DNA of 64,000 nt, from positions 62,001 to 126,000 of the forward strand of contig NZ_JACHIB010000003.1 in NCBI RefSeq assembly GCF_014203015.1. Reading direction: 5' to 3'. A program made the translations under genes and the position numbers. The notes beneath the pieces are model-generated. The model did no database searches. It saw nothing but the letters and a program-made list of their open reading frames with translations, and had not been told where the DNA came from. Source of the DNA: Castellaniella defragrans (GTDB lineage Bacteria; Pseudomonadota; Gammaproteobacteria; Burkholderiales; Burkholderiaceae_B). Positions 54,984 to 63,477 of the stretch are shown piece after piece. Each line of letters starts with the position of its first letter. Positions within the stretch are counted from its first letter, which is position 1.

Positions 54984-55991
54984 TCAACGCACGCTGGAGG
55001 GCGGGCAGCCGAATTCGCGCCGGAACGCCTGGGAGAACTTGCCCGCGTGCAGGTAGCCGCAGAGCTGGGCGGTTTCCTGCACGGTGTACCGGCGCGATTC
55101 CAGCAGGTCGCGCGCGTGGCGCATGCGCAGGCTGCGCAGGTAGGCGGCGATGGTCTGGCCGGTGTGCTGGCGAAAGCGCATCTTCAGGTAGCACTCGTTG
55201 GTGCCCGCGCGCCGGGCCAGTGCCGCGATGGTCAGCGGCTGGTCCCACTCGGCGTGCAGGATGTCCAGCGCCGCGTCCAGGGTGTCCCGGTCCCGCCGGG
55301 AGGCCGGCGCCAGCCCCCGGGCGGGGCTCGACGGGTGGGCCGACAGCAGGCGCAGCAGCATGTCCAGGCTCAGGGATTCCAGCGCCAGCGCCGCCAGCAG
55401 GGAGCCGCCGGGCCGCAGCCCGAGCAGGCGCCGGCCCAGCCGGCACAGCTCGGCGCCCGTGCGCGGATCGGGCCGGAAGACGAAAAGCGCGCCTTCCCGG
55501 CCGAGCCACGGCGGCGCGAGGCCCTGCGCCTGCAGGGTGTCGAGCATGGCGCGCGGCATGTCCAGGGCGACGCCCGCCTGCGCCTGCCCGCCGGGGATGC
55601 GGTTGCGGACCGGTCCGGGGTCGGCGAGGCGGGCCACGACGCTGCCCGCCCCGACGGATGATTCGCCGCCGGCATGGGCCAGGGCGCCCGTGCCTTCGAG
55701 CAGCAGGCCCAGCCGCACGTTATCGGGAAACCGGGTCTGTTCTTCCTCGAACGCCTGCCGGAACCGGCAGCGCAGGCGCGTGATCAGCAGGCCGTTGCCG
55801 AATTCATGCATGTCCGTCCAGCCGCTGCCGGCCGGCGGCGGAATGCGGTAGCCGTGCGCCCGCGGCCCGCCGCGGGCCGGGTCGGCCGGCGGGAGGGGCG
55901 CGGGCGCGAAGCGGGACGGGCGCGCGTCGAGGTCGCGGCCGTAGGTGTCCAGCACGGAGCCCGGATCGTGGACGGGGGCGGGGCTATCCAT
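54984..55991 (-). CDS. AraC-family regulator of PchR/AlcR type
   Basis: The 335-aa protein starts at the ATG at 55991 (MDSPAPVHD). The C-terminal 100 residues carry the two HTHs of AraC: ALDILHAEWDQPLTIAALARR and ECYLKMRFRQHTGQTIAAYL. The N-terminal sensor has the FGNGLLITRLRCRF segment typical of siderophore-responsive AraC proteins such as AlcR. It likely activates the downstream TonB-receptor gene (115-bp gap) when a ferric siderophore is present. A longer start (56033) would begin inside a Fur box and is less likely. Confidence 0.85.
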   Translation of the reverse strand: MDSPAPVHDPGSVLDTYGRDLDARPSRFAPAPLPPADPARGGPRAHGYRIPPPAGSGWTDMHEFGNGLLITRLRCRFRQAFEEEQTRFPDNVRLGLLLEGTGALAHAGGESSVGAGSVVARLADPGPVRNRIPGGQAQAGVALDMPRAMLDTLQAQGLAPPWLGREGALFVFRPDPRTGAELCRLGRRLLGLRPGGSLLAALALESLSLDMLLRLLSAHPSSPARGLAPASRRDRDTLDAALDILHAEWDQPLTIAALARRAGTNECYLKMRFRQHTGQTIAAYLRSLRMRHARDLLESRRYTVQETAQLCGYLHAGKFSQAFRREFGCPPSSVR

Positions 55992-56006
55992 AGGGGGATT
56001 ATATGA

Positions 56007-56030
56007 TGATATGAAATGATTCTCATTACG
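56007..56030. promoter_or_regulatory. Fur box before the araC gene
   Basis: AATGAGAATCATTTCAT, read leftward from 56028, aligns with the 19-bp Fur consensus at most positions and sits 15-40 bp upstream of the AraC start. The regulator should be iron-repressed, completing a Fur-AraC-receptor circuit. Confidence 0.75.
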
Positions 56031-56060
56031 CATCAATCGGGCGGAATCGGGCGGGATGGG

Positions 56061-56180
56061 CGGATGGAACGGATGGAACGGATGGAACGGATGGAGCGGA
56101 TGAGGTGGAGGAGGCGGATGAGGCGGATGAGGCGGATGAGGCGGATGAGGCGGAGGAGGCGGATGAGGCGGATGAGGCGG
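56061..56180. repeat. 9-bp tandem repeat array (about 13 units)
   Basis: Contiguous 9-bp units begin CGGATGGAA (three copies), then CGGATGGAG, and then mostly CGGATGAGG, with single-base variants TGGAGGAGG and CGGAGGAGG. The array is uninterrupted and lies directly upstream of the Fur box of the araC gene. Any frame gives only three-residue repeats (e.g. Ser-Ala-Ser), so it is not a credible gene. Slippage could vary copy number. Confidence 0.85.
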
Positions 56181-56482
56181 GCTCTGGCAGGGTCGGCCCA
56201 CCGGACATCGGCTTGCCGACGTGGGCGGGACATGAGCGAACCCATCACGGACCCGTCCGATTTCCGCCGCCAGCGCGCCCGAGGCATCGTCGCCATCGCG
56301 GCCGCCTCGCCGATCGCCGCCGGGCTCTGGCTCGGCATCGGTCGCCGCATTCCTGCTGGCCGAGGCGGCCCTGTTCCGGGGCACGCAGCTGCAAGAGACT
56401 TCCGGCGGCTGACGGCGGGAAGCGCTGCCGTTGCGCCTGCGGGCATGCGCCCCGGCCCTGCGGGCATGCGGCCCGGCAGGCC
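56181..56482. other. Region after the repeat; possible broken small ORF
   Basis: An ATG at 56232 opens MSEPITDPSDFRRQRARGIV with a hydrophobic segment AAASPIAAGLWLG. The downstream hydrophobic half (VAAFLLAEAALF, then GTQLQETSGG and a TGA at 56412) is in the next frame. This could be a frameshifted small membrane protein. It may equally be chance in GC-rich DNA. Nothing else is seen. Confidence 0.3.
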
Positions 56483-57553
56483 CTATCCGCCGAACCCCAG
56501 CGCGATCGCCAGTCCGCCGCCGATCACGCCCAGCGCGACCACGCCCAGGACCAGGACGGCCAGTTCCGAGCGCCGGAACGAGCGGCTGACCATGGCCAGG
56601 GACGGCAGACTGACCGGCGGCAGGGTCACCAGCAGCGCGGCCGCCGGCCCCACCCCCACGCCCAGCGCCAGCAGGGCCTGGACGATGGGCACTTCGCCGG
56701 CGGTCGGGATGACGAACAGGGTGCCGACGAGCGCGGCGCCCACGATCCACAGCAGGCCGTTGTCGATGCTGAAATCCAGCACGGGAAACAGCCAGGCGCG
56801 CGCGGCGCCCAGCAGCAGCACCAGGACCAGGTATTCGGGCAGCAGCCGCAGCGCCATGCCGGCAAAGGCCCGGGCCCAGCGCCGCAGGACCTGGCCCGGC
56901 TGGAAATACGCCGGGTCGGTTTCAAAAGCCGGCGGCGCGGAATCGCCGGCCGGCGCGCAGTCCGCCCGGCTCATGCGGTTCAGCGCCCAGCCCAGGCCCA
57001 GCACCATCGCCAGCCCCAGCGCGAGGCGCAGGCCGGCCCAGTGCCATCCCAGGACGAAGCCCATGAAGACCAGGGTGGCGGGGTTGAGCATGGTGTTGCC
57101 CAGCCAGTAGGCGGCCGTGCTGCCCGGGGCGGCGCGGCAGTGGCGCAGCCCGGTGATGACGGGAGCGGCGCAGCAGGTGCACATCATGCTGGGGATGGAC
57201 AGCAGGCCGCCCGTCACCACGCCGCCGGCGTCCGGCCGGCCCAGCCAGCGCTCGATCCAGCGCGGCGGCAGCAGGGTCTGGATGGCGGAGCCCAGCAGCA
57301 GCCCCAGCAGCAGGGCCTTCCAGATGGCCAGGCCGTAGGCCTTGGCGTAGTCGAGCGCGGCGTGCAGCGAGGGCGCGGGCGGGGCGTCCTGGCCGCCCGT
57401 CAGGATGGAGGTGCCGATGGAATGCGTCTGGGCGGCCGTGAAGGCGCGGTCGTAGTACGGCGCCCACTTGACGTAGAACAGGCCGGCCAGGGCGATCAGC
57501 GCCACCAGGGCGATGCTCCAGGCAGGGTGGCGGACAGGGCGGGACGGGCTCAC
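56483..57553 (-). CDS. Permease of the ArsP/DUF318 (SO_0444-like) family
   Basis: The 356-aa protein starts at a GTG (57553) preceded by GGAGG with 5-bp spacing; the ATG at 57640 lacks a good site. It has about eight helices. A metal-type cysteine motif, SMMCTCCAAPVITGL, sits in the centre, and a mirrored LFVIPTAGEVPIVQALLAL in the second half. The family includes ArsP, an efflux permease for trivalent organoarsenicals, and uncharacterised permeases. The vicinal cysteines resemble ArsP's site, so metal or organoarsenic export is plausible. Confidence 0.75.
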   Translation of the reverse strand: MSPSRPVRHPAWSIALVALIALAGLFYVKWAPYYDRAFTAAQTHSIGTSILTGGQDAPPAPSLHAALDYAKAYGLAIWKALLLGLLLGSAIQTLLPPRWIERWLGRPDAGGVVTGGLLSIPSMMCTCCAAPVITGLRHCRAAPGSTAAYWLGNTMLNPATLVFMGFVLGWHWAGLRLALGLAMVLGLGWALNRMSRADCAPAGDSAPPAFETDPAYFQPGQVLRRWARAFAGMALRLLPEYLVLVLLLGAARAWLFPVLDFSIDNGLLWIVGAALVGTLFVIPTAGEVPIVQALLALGVGVGPAAALLVTLPPVSLPSLAMVSRSFRRSELAVLVLGVVALGVIGGGLAIALGFGG

Positions 57554-57721
57554 CGCGGCCTCCGCGAAGCAGGACGGCGGACGGGCGATGCGGAAAGGCG
57601 GATCATGGGGAGGATCGGGGTGACGCGAAGCTGGAATCATAAACCATCGTTCGCCGCCGGCCCTCGTGGGTGCGCCATGGCGTCCGGCCTGGATGATGCC
57701 TGGGGGGTGCCCGGCTTGCAT

Positions 57722-57826
57722 CTGGATCGCGTCTGGATTGCATCTGCGGTGCATCCGAGGCGCATCTGCGGTGCGTCTGAGGCGCATCTGCGGTGCATCT
57801 GAGGCGCATCTGGATCGCACCGGGAT
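57722..57826. repeat. 11-bp phased tandem repeat
   Basis: Consecutive 11-bp units run CTGGATCGCGT, CTGGATTGCAT, CTGCGGTGCAT, CCGAGGCGCAT, CTGCGGTGCGT, CTGAGGCGCAT, CTGCGGTGCAT, CTGAGGCGCAT, CTGGATCGCAC and a decayed tenth unit. The period is one helical turn and is not a multiple of three. The array lies between divergent genes (GTG 57553 leftward, ATG 57935 rightward). Confidence 0.85.
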
Positions 57827-57934
57827 TGCGTCCGGATGGTGCATTCCCGGATCCGCTTCTACAATCGTTGAAACCGCGATCATTCGGAATCGAATCCTTT
57901 CGGACCCGAACCCCCTCGTTCCCTGGAGCCTTCC

Positions 57935-58360
57935 ATGAGCCTGTCTCCCTTCCATCTGGCCATCCCCGTGTACGACCTGCCCGCCGCCCGCCGTTTCTAC
58001 GGCGAGGTCTTCGGCCTGGAAGAAGGCCGGTCCAGCGCGCAGTGGGTGGACTTCAATTTCTACGGCCACCAGCTGGTGATCCACGAGCATCCCCGCACGG
58101 CGTCGCAGGAACACGCCCACACCAATCCGGTGGACGGGCACGACGTGCCCGTGCCGCACTTCGGCGTCGTCCTGGAATGGGACCAGTGGGAAGCCCTGGC
58201 GGAGCGCCTGAAGTCCTTCGGCACGAAGTTCGTGATCGAGCCCTACGTCCGCTTCAAGGGCCAGGTGGGCGAGCAGGCCACCATGTTCCTGCTCGATCCC
58301 TGTGGCAACGCGCTGGAATTCAAGGCGTTCAAGGATCTCGGCCAGCTGTTCGCCAAGTAG
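57935..58360 (+). CDS. VOC-superfamily (glyoxalase-like) protein
   Basis: The 141-aa protein contains a VOC fold: [22 protein letters not shown] with the first-ligand His, then [29 protein letters not shown] with the second His, and [14 protein letters not shown] with the Glu ligand. These positions suit a divalent-metal enzyme, dioxygenase or isomerase. The specific reaction cannot be told from sequence. It is well separated from the array upstream and likely transcribed alone. Confidence 0.85.
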   Translation: MSLSPFHLAIPVYDLPAARRFYGEVFGLEEGRSSAQWVDFNFYGHQLVIHEHPRTASQEHAHTNPVDGHDVPVPHFGVVLEWDQWEALAERLKSFGTKFVIEPYVRFKGQVGEQATMFLLDPCGNALEFKAFKDLGQLFAK

Positions 58361-58553
58361 GCGCCAGGCCCCGCACGCCCGGGACGATCCCGCTCGCGTG
58401 CGGGAAGCCCGTCGGCTCCGATTCGGAGCGCGGATGCGGGGCGGGGACGCGGAGCTGGGGCTCGACAACGGGATGCGGCGCCAGGACGATCCGGTCACGC
58501 GCGCGGCGTCCACGCTTTGACGCGGGGCCGGGGTCGGTGTCAATATCCCGGCC

Positions 58554-59759
58554 ATGCCCAGATTCCTGCACACCGCCGATTGGCAGATCGGCCGCCAGTA
58601 CGGCCGTTTCGCCCCCGAGGACGCCGCCGTCCTCGCCGAGGCCCGCTACGCCGCGATCGAGCGTATCGCCGCGCTGGCGGCGCGGGAGCACGTCGACGCC
58701 GTCCTGGTGGCGGGCGACGTGTTCGACGCCCAGACGGTGTCGGACCGCACCATCCGGCGCCTGTTCAACGCGCTGGGGGGCTACCAGGGCCCCTGGATCC
58801 TGATCCCCGGCAACCACGACGCCGCCCTGGCGGAAAGCGTCTGGACGCGCGCGCAGCGGCTGGGCGCGGTGCCGCCCCATGCGCACCTGCTGCTGGAGCC
58901 GGGCGTGCGCGCGTTTCCCGAGCACGGCTTCGCGGTGCTGGCGGCGCCCCTGACCCAGCGGCAGACGCACGGCGACCTGACGGCATGGTTCGACACGGCC
59001 GAGACGGCCGAGGGCCTGGCGCGCATCGGCCTGGCGCACGGCAGCGTCCAGGGCATCCTGGCCGAGGACATCGATTCCCCCAATCCGATCGCCGCCGACC
59101 GGGCGCGGCGCGCACGGCTGGACTATCTGGCGCTGGGCGACTGGCACGGCTTCAAGCAGGTCGACGAGCGCACCGTGTACAGCGGCACGCCGGAGCCGGA
59201 ACGCTTCCGCGACAACGGCTCGGGCCGCGTCGTGCGGGTGGACGTGCCGGGCCCCGGCCGGGCGCCGGCGGTGGAGCCCCTGGAGGTCGGCCAGTACCGC
59301 TGGCTGGCCTGGGACGAGACCCTGTCGGTCGCGTCCGACCTGGACCTGCTCGTCGAGCGCCTGGACGGCCTGCCGCCCGCGGCCGTGCTGGACCTGACGC
59401 TGGCCGGGGCCATCGACCTGGCGGGCGCGCGGCGCCTGGACCGGACGCTGTCCGTGGTCCAGGGGCGCTGCCGCAGCCTGCAGGTCCACCGGTCGGGCCT
59501 GCGGCTGGAGCCCACCGACGAGGACGTGGCCGCCCTGCGGGCCGACGGCTACGTGGGCGAGGTGATCGCGCAGCTGCGCCAGCGGCAGGACGCGGCGCCC
59601 GGCGAGGCGGCGGACACGGCGCGCGAGGCGCTGGCGATCCTGGCCGGGCTGCTGGGCGACGGCGGGGATGAGATGGAAGGCGGGACAGTCCCCGCGGCCC
59701 GGCCCGTGCCTGAAGAATCCGGGCGGCATGCGGGCCGCGAGGTGGAGGGAGGCCAATGA
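58554..59759 (+). CDS. SbcD/Mre11-like DNA exonuclease subunit
   Basis: The 401-aa metallophosphoesterase carries the nuclease motifs: LHTADWQIGRQYG (D/H of motif I), VLVAGDVFDAQTV (motif II), LIPGNHDAAL (motif III, GNHD), with later YLALGDWHGFKQ and SGTPEPERF. Mn-dependent Mre11/SbcD nucleases process DNA ends and hairpins with an SbcC/Rad50 partner. The next gene is that partner and overlaps by 4 bp (ATGA). It is shorter and more divergent than E. coli SbcD, as in the standalone YhaO-like branch. Confidence 0.85.
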   Translation: MPRFLHTADWQIGRQYGRFAPEDAAVLAEARYAAIERIAALAAREHVDAVLVAGDVFDAQTVSDRTIRRLFNALGGYQGPWILIPGNHDAALAESVWTRAQRLGAVPPHAHLLLEPGVRAFPEHGFAVLAAPLTQRQTHGDLTAWFDTAETAEGLARIGLAHGSVQGILAEDIDSPNPIAADRARRARLDYLALGDWHGFKQVDERTVYSGTPEPERFRDNGSGRVVRVDVPGPGRAPAVEPLEVGQYRWLAWDETLSVASDLDLLVERLDGLPPAAVLDLTLAGAIDLAGARRLDRTLSVVQGRCRSLQVHRSGLRLEPTDEDVAALRADGYVGEVIAQLRQRQDAAPGEAADTAREALAILAGLLGDGGDEMEGGTVPAARPVPEESGRHAGREVEGGQ

Positions 59760-62404
59760 AACTGCTGCGCCTGCGGGTCGGGCAATTGCGCCGGTTCCGC
59801 GAGCCGGTGGAGATCCGTGGCCTGGAGCCCGGACTGAACCTGTTCGCCGGCCCCAACGAATCCGGCAAGAGCACGCTGGTGCGGGCGATCCGCGCGGCGT
59901 TCTTCGAGCGCTTCAAGTCCGGCAGCATGGACGACCTCCAGCCCTGGGGCGATTCCTCCGCCGCGCCCAGCGTGGAGCTGGAATTCGAGTGGCAAGGAGA
60001 ACGCTGGAAACTCGGCAAGCGCTTCCTCCGGCAGAAGCGCTGCGACCTGGAGATCGGCGGGCGGCGCTTCGATGGCGAGGCCGCCGAGGAAAAGCTGGCG
60101 GAGCTGCTGGGATATCAATTCCCCGGCAAGGGCGCCAGCAAGGCCCAGCACTGGGGCGTGCCCGGGCTGCTCTGGATCGAGCAGGGCGACGGCCAGGAGC
60201 TGCGCGAGCCGGTGGCCCATGCGGGCCCCTATCTGAAATCCGCCCTGGGCGAGAGCCTGGGAGACCTCGCCAGCAGCGCGGGGGACGGGCTGATCGCCCG
60301 GGTCGAGGCCGAGCGGGCGAAGCTGCTGACGTCCACGGGACGCCCCACCGGCGAATACGCCGAGGTCCTGCGCCAGCACGAGGATGCCCGTGCGCGCCTG
60401 GAGGCGCTCGACCGGGACATCGCCGCCTACCGCCAGCAGGTGGACCGGCTGGCCGAACTGCGCCGCCTGCGCGCCGAGGACGCCGGCCGGCCCTGGGATG
60501 CCTACCGCCGCCAGGCCGCCGAGGCCCGGACGCGGCTGGCCGAGGTGCAGGGCTGGCGCCAGGTCCGGGAACGCGAGGCGCAGGCCCTGGAACACTGCGC
60601 CGCCAGGCAGGAACATGGCCGGGAACGGCAGGCGGCCTTCGCCCGCCAGCGCGAGGACCTGCAGCAGCGCGCCCGGGAGCGCGACCTGACCGGCCGGCGG
60701 GTGGCCGAGCTGCGGGAAGACCGGCCGCGGATCGAGGAAGAGGCCGCGCGGGCGCGGGAGGACTATCGGCGCGCCGAGGCCCGCGTGGCCGGGGCGCGGC
60801 GGCAGGCCCGGCGGGCCGAGCTGGCGGGCGAGCTGGACCGGCTGGCGCCCGAGCAGACGCGGTGGGCGGCCGACCTGGACCAGGCGCGGGCCGTGCAGGC
60901 GCGGCTGCAGTCCCGCCGCGAACGGCTGCGGGGCATCCAGGTGGACGAGGCGGCCTTGAAACAATTGCGGTCCCTGGACCGGACGCTGGCCGGGCTCGAC
61001 GCCGCGCGCCAGTCCGCCGCCACCCGCCTGGCCTACCAGCTGCTGCCGTCGCAGCAGATCCGGATGGGGGACGAGCCCCTGGCCGGCCAGGGCGAACGGT
61101 TGCTGCTGGAGCCCGTCGAGCTGGACATCCCGGGCGTGGGCCGGCTGCGCATCCGGCCCGGTGGCGAGGACGTGGCCGACCTGGCGCGCCGCCGCCAGGA
61201 GGCGCGCGACCGGTTCGATGCGCTGCTGGCCGGCCTGGGCGTGCCGGACCTGCGGCAGGCCGAAGACCGCGCCGAGCAGGCGCGCGCCCTCGGGGAGGAC
61301 ATCCGCCTGGACGAGTCCCTGCTGGCCGGCCTGGCGCCCCAGGGAACCCAGGCCCTGGAAGACCGTCTGGTCCAGGTCGAACGGCGGCGCCAGGCGCTGT
61401 CCGAGGCGCTGGCGGCCTTGCCGCCGGCGCAAGCCGGGACGGCCGGCGAACCCCTTGACGAGGCCGAGGCGGAACGCGGCCTGGAATCCTCCCGGGAACG
61501 GCTGCTGGCCACGGAGCAGCGCGCGACCCGGCACGAACAGATGCTGGGCCTGGCGGAGCAGGCCGGTCGCACGGCCCAGGCCGAATGGCAGAGGCTGCAG
61601 GACGCGATCCAGGCGCCGGAACGCCAGGAGCAGGAGCGGAGCCTGGCGGCCCGGCTGGCCGAGCTGCGGGCGCAGGAGGCGACCCTGCGCCAGTCGCTGG
61701 ACGCGCTGGACCAGCGGATCGACGCGGCCCGCCCGGACATCCTGGAGCAGGACGCGCAGCGTTTCTCGCGCACGGCCGACACGCTGGAGCAAGCGGCCGA
61801 GGCGCGCCGGGAGGAAGCCATCCGGGTGCAGAGCGGGCTCGAAGCCCTGGGCGCCCACGGGCTGGAGGAGCAGCGCGCCGACCTGGCCCGGGAAGCGGAA
61901 TTCATCGGCCGGCGCCGCGACGAACTGAAGCGCCGGGCCGAGGCTCTGGACCTGCTGCTGGGGCTGCTGCGGGCCGGCCGCCAGGCGCTGACGCGCCGCA
62001 TCCAGGCGCCGCTGCAGCGCCACCTGAACCACTACCTGCAACTGCTGTTTCCGCAGGCGCGGCTCGACGTGGACGAGGACCTGCTGCCGGAACGGCTGGT
62101 TCGCCCGGGCGCGGACGGCCCGTCCCACGAGGCGCTGGACGCCCTGAGCTTCGGCGCGCGCGAGCAGATGGGCCTGATCAGCCGCCTGGCCTATGCCGAT
62201 CTGCTGCGCGAGGCGGGCCGGCCCACTCTGATCATCCTGGACGACGCCCTGGTGCACAGCGACGCCGGCCGCCTGGACGGCATGAAGCGCATCCTGTTCG
62301 ACGCCGCGCAGCGCCACCAGATCCTGCTGTTCACCTGCCACCCCGAGCGCTGGCGCGACCTGGGCGCGCGGGTGGTGGAGATGGCGTCGCTGCGGGCCGC
62401 GTAG
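59756..62404 (+). CDS. SbcC/Rad50-like SMC-type ATPase (YhaN-like)
   Basis: The 882-aa protein has N-terminal LNLFAGPNESGKSTLVRAI (Walker A GPNESGKS, residue about 35). Long coiled-coil arms rich in Glu, Ala, Arg and Gln follow. The C-terminus has a signature-like ALSFGAREQMGLISRLAYADLL and Walker B LIILDDALVHSD. It forms the ATPase clamp of the Mre11/Rad50-type end-processing complex with the upstream nuclease. No clear CxxC zinc hook is visible in the arms, consistent with the YhaN branch. Its 3' end overlaps the convergent LysR gene. Confidence 0.85.
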   Translation: MKLLRLRVGQLRRFREPVEIRGLEPGLNLFAGPNESGKSTLVRAIRAAFFERFKSGSMDDLQPWGDSSAAPSVELEFEWQGERWKLGKRFLRQKRCDLEIGGRRFDGEAAEEKLAELLGYQFPGKGASKAQHWGVPGLLWIEQGDGQELREPVAHAGPYLKSALGESLGDLASSAGDGLIARVEAERAKLLTSTGRPTGEYAEVLRQHEDARARLEALDRDIAAYRQQVDRLAELRRLRAEDAGRPWDAYRRQAAEARTRLAEVQGWRQVREREAQALEHCAARQEHGRERQAAFARQREDLQQRARERDLTGRRVAELREDRPRIEEEAARAREDYRRAEARVAGARRQARRAELAGELDRLAPEQTRWAADLDQARAVQARLQSRRERLRGIQVDEAALKQLRSLDRTLAGLDAARQSAATRLAYQLLPSQQIRMGDEPLAGQGERLLLEPVELDIPGVGRLRIRPGGEDVADLARRRQEARDRFDALLAGLGVPDLRQAEDRAEQARALGEDIRLDESLLAGLAPQGTQALEDRLVQVERRRQALSEALAALPPAQAGTAGEPLDEAEAERGLESSRERLLATEQRATRHEQMLGLAEQAGRTAQAEWQRLQDAIQAPERQEQERSLAARLAELRAQEATLRQSLDALDQRIDAARPDILEQDAQRFSRTADTLEQAAEARREEAIRVQSGLEALGAHGLEEQRADLAREAEFIGRRRDELKRRAEALDLLLGLLRAGRQALTRRIQAPLQRHLNHYLQLLFPQARLDVDEDLLPERLVRPGADGPSHEALDALSFGAREQMGLISRLAYADLLREAGRPTLIILDDALVHSDAGRLDGMKRILFDAAQRHQILLFTCHPERWRDLGARVVEMASLRAA

Positions 62405-63362
62405 GCGCCCCGGCCGCCGCGCCGGGCGGCTGCCCGAGCGGGGAAATCCCCAGCAGGTCGCCGCCCGGGTCCTGCACCAGCTTCTCGCCCAGGTAGTCCA
62501 GGAAGGAGCGCAGGGCCGGCGACATGCCGCGCCGCGACAGATAGGCGGCGTGCACGATGCCCGAGGCCAGCGACCAGCCGGGCAGGAGGCGTTCGAGCCG
62601 CCCCTCGGCGATGTCCTCGTGGCACATGTAGTCGGGCAGCACGCCGATGCCGACGCCGCCCAGGATGACGAAGCGCAGCGTCAGCAGGTCGTCGGCGATG
62701 CAGGCGGGGCGGCAGGCGGCCTCGTGCCGCGCGCCCTGGGGGCCGAGCAGGCGCACGCGCACCTTGCCGCCCGCCGCCGACATGCCGACCGCGTCGAAGC
62801 GTTCCAGCTCGGCGGGCTGCGCCGGCCGGCCGTGGCGCCGCAGCAGCGCCGGGCTGGCGACGAGCAGGCCGTGGCTCAGGCCGAACTGCTTGATGATCGC
62901 GCTGCCGCTGTCCTCCAGGGTGGGGCGGACCCGCAGGGCGAGGTCCACGCCTTCCTCTGCCAGGTCCACGACGCGGTTGCTGACCTGCATGTCGAGACGC
63001 ACCTTGGGGTGGCGCGCCAGGTAGCCGGGAATCAGGGGGCCGATGGTGGTCTGGGCCAGCGTCACGGGGCAGGACACGCGCAGGGGGCCGCGCGGCTCGG
63101 CCAGGATCCGGGCGAGTTCCGCCTGGGCCTGGTCCGCCTGGTCGCGCACGGCGACGCAGTGGCGGTGGTACTGCTCGCCGGCCGCCGTCAGGGACAGCTT
63201 GCGGGTGGTGCGGTGCAGGAGCCGCACGCCCAGCTCGGCTTCGAGCCGGGCGATCCGCCGGGACAGCCGCGAGGTCGGCAGGTCCAGCGCCCGGGCCGCG
63301 CCCGCGAAGCTGCCGTGGTCCACGACTTCGGCGAAATAGCGCATGTCGTTGAGGTCGTGCAT
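62331..63362 (-). CDS. LysR-family regulator divergent from azoreductase
   Basis: The 343-aa protein has a HTH typical of LTTRs: FAGAARALDLPTSRLSRRIARLEAELG. The effector domain contains LRVSCPVTLAQTTIGPLIPGYLARHP and VGIGVLPDYMCHED. The last 45 residues are a Pro/Ala/Arg-rich tail that extends 74 bp into the convergent SbcC-like gene on the other strand; the tail may be a by-product of stop-codon drift. It is divergent from azoR with a 115-bp gap, suggesting it regulates that gene, as with many quinone/azo reductase pairs. Confidence 0.87.
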   Translation of the reverse strand: MHDLNDMRYFAEVVDHGSFAGAARALDLPTSRLSRRIARLEAELGVRLLHRTTRKLSLTAAGEQYHRHCVAVRDQADQAQAELARILAEPRGPLRVSCPVTLAQTTIGPLIPGYLARHPKVRLDMQVSNRVVDLAEEGVDLALRVRPTLEDSGSAIIKQFGLSHGLLVASPALLRRHGRPAQPAELERFDAVGMSAAGGKVRVRLLGPQGARHEAACRPACIADDLLTLRFVILGGVGIGVLPDYMCHEDIAEGRLERLLPGWSLASGIVHAAYLSRRGMSPALRSFLDYLGEKLVQDPGGDLLGISPLGQPPGAAAGAPTRPAATPSPPPARPGRASARGGR

Positions 63363-63477
63363 GGTCGATTCACATCATGAATAGAACAATCTATGCCTTC
63401 CACGGAATCTTATCAATTCCCGATGCTCAATGGAAAATGACGGCCATCGCAACTTCTTCATCCGAATGGGACCTTTC

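Noticed and set aside
52317..55661. A very long rightward open frame (over 1,100 codons) opposite the TonB receptor and AraC genes
   Set aside because: It is antisense to two well-supported genes in DNA of about 70% GC, where stop codons are rare. Its translation is low-complexity (Val/Ala/Gly/Arg/Gln) with no domain.
56026..56208. Frames encoding Ser-Ala-Ser or Glu-Ala-Asp repeats across the 9-bp array
   Set aside because: They are simply translations of the tandem repeat; no start context and no extension into a protein domain.
57739..57804. 22-bp units that could be read as a short CRISPR-like array
   Set aside because: Repeats are contiguous with no spacers and resolve into 11-bp units; no cas genes are present anywhere in the window.
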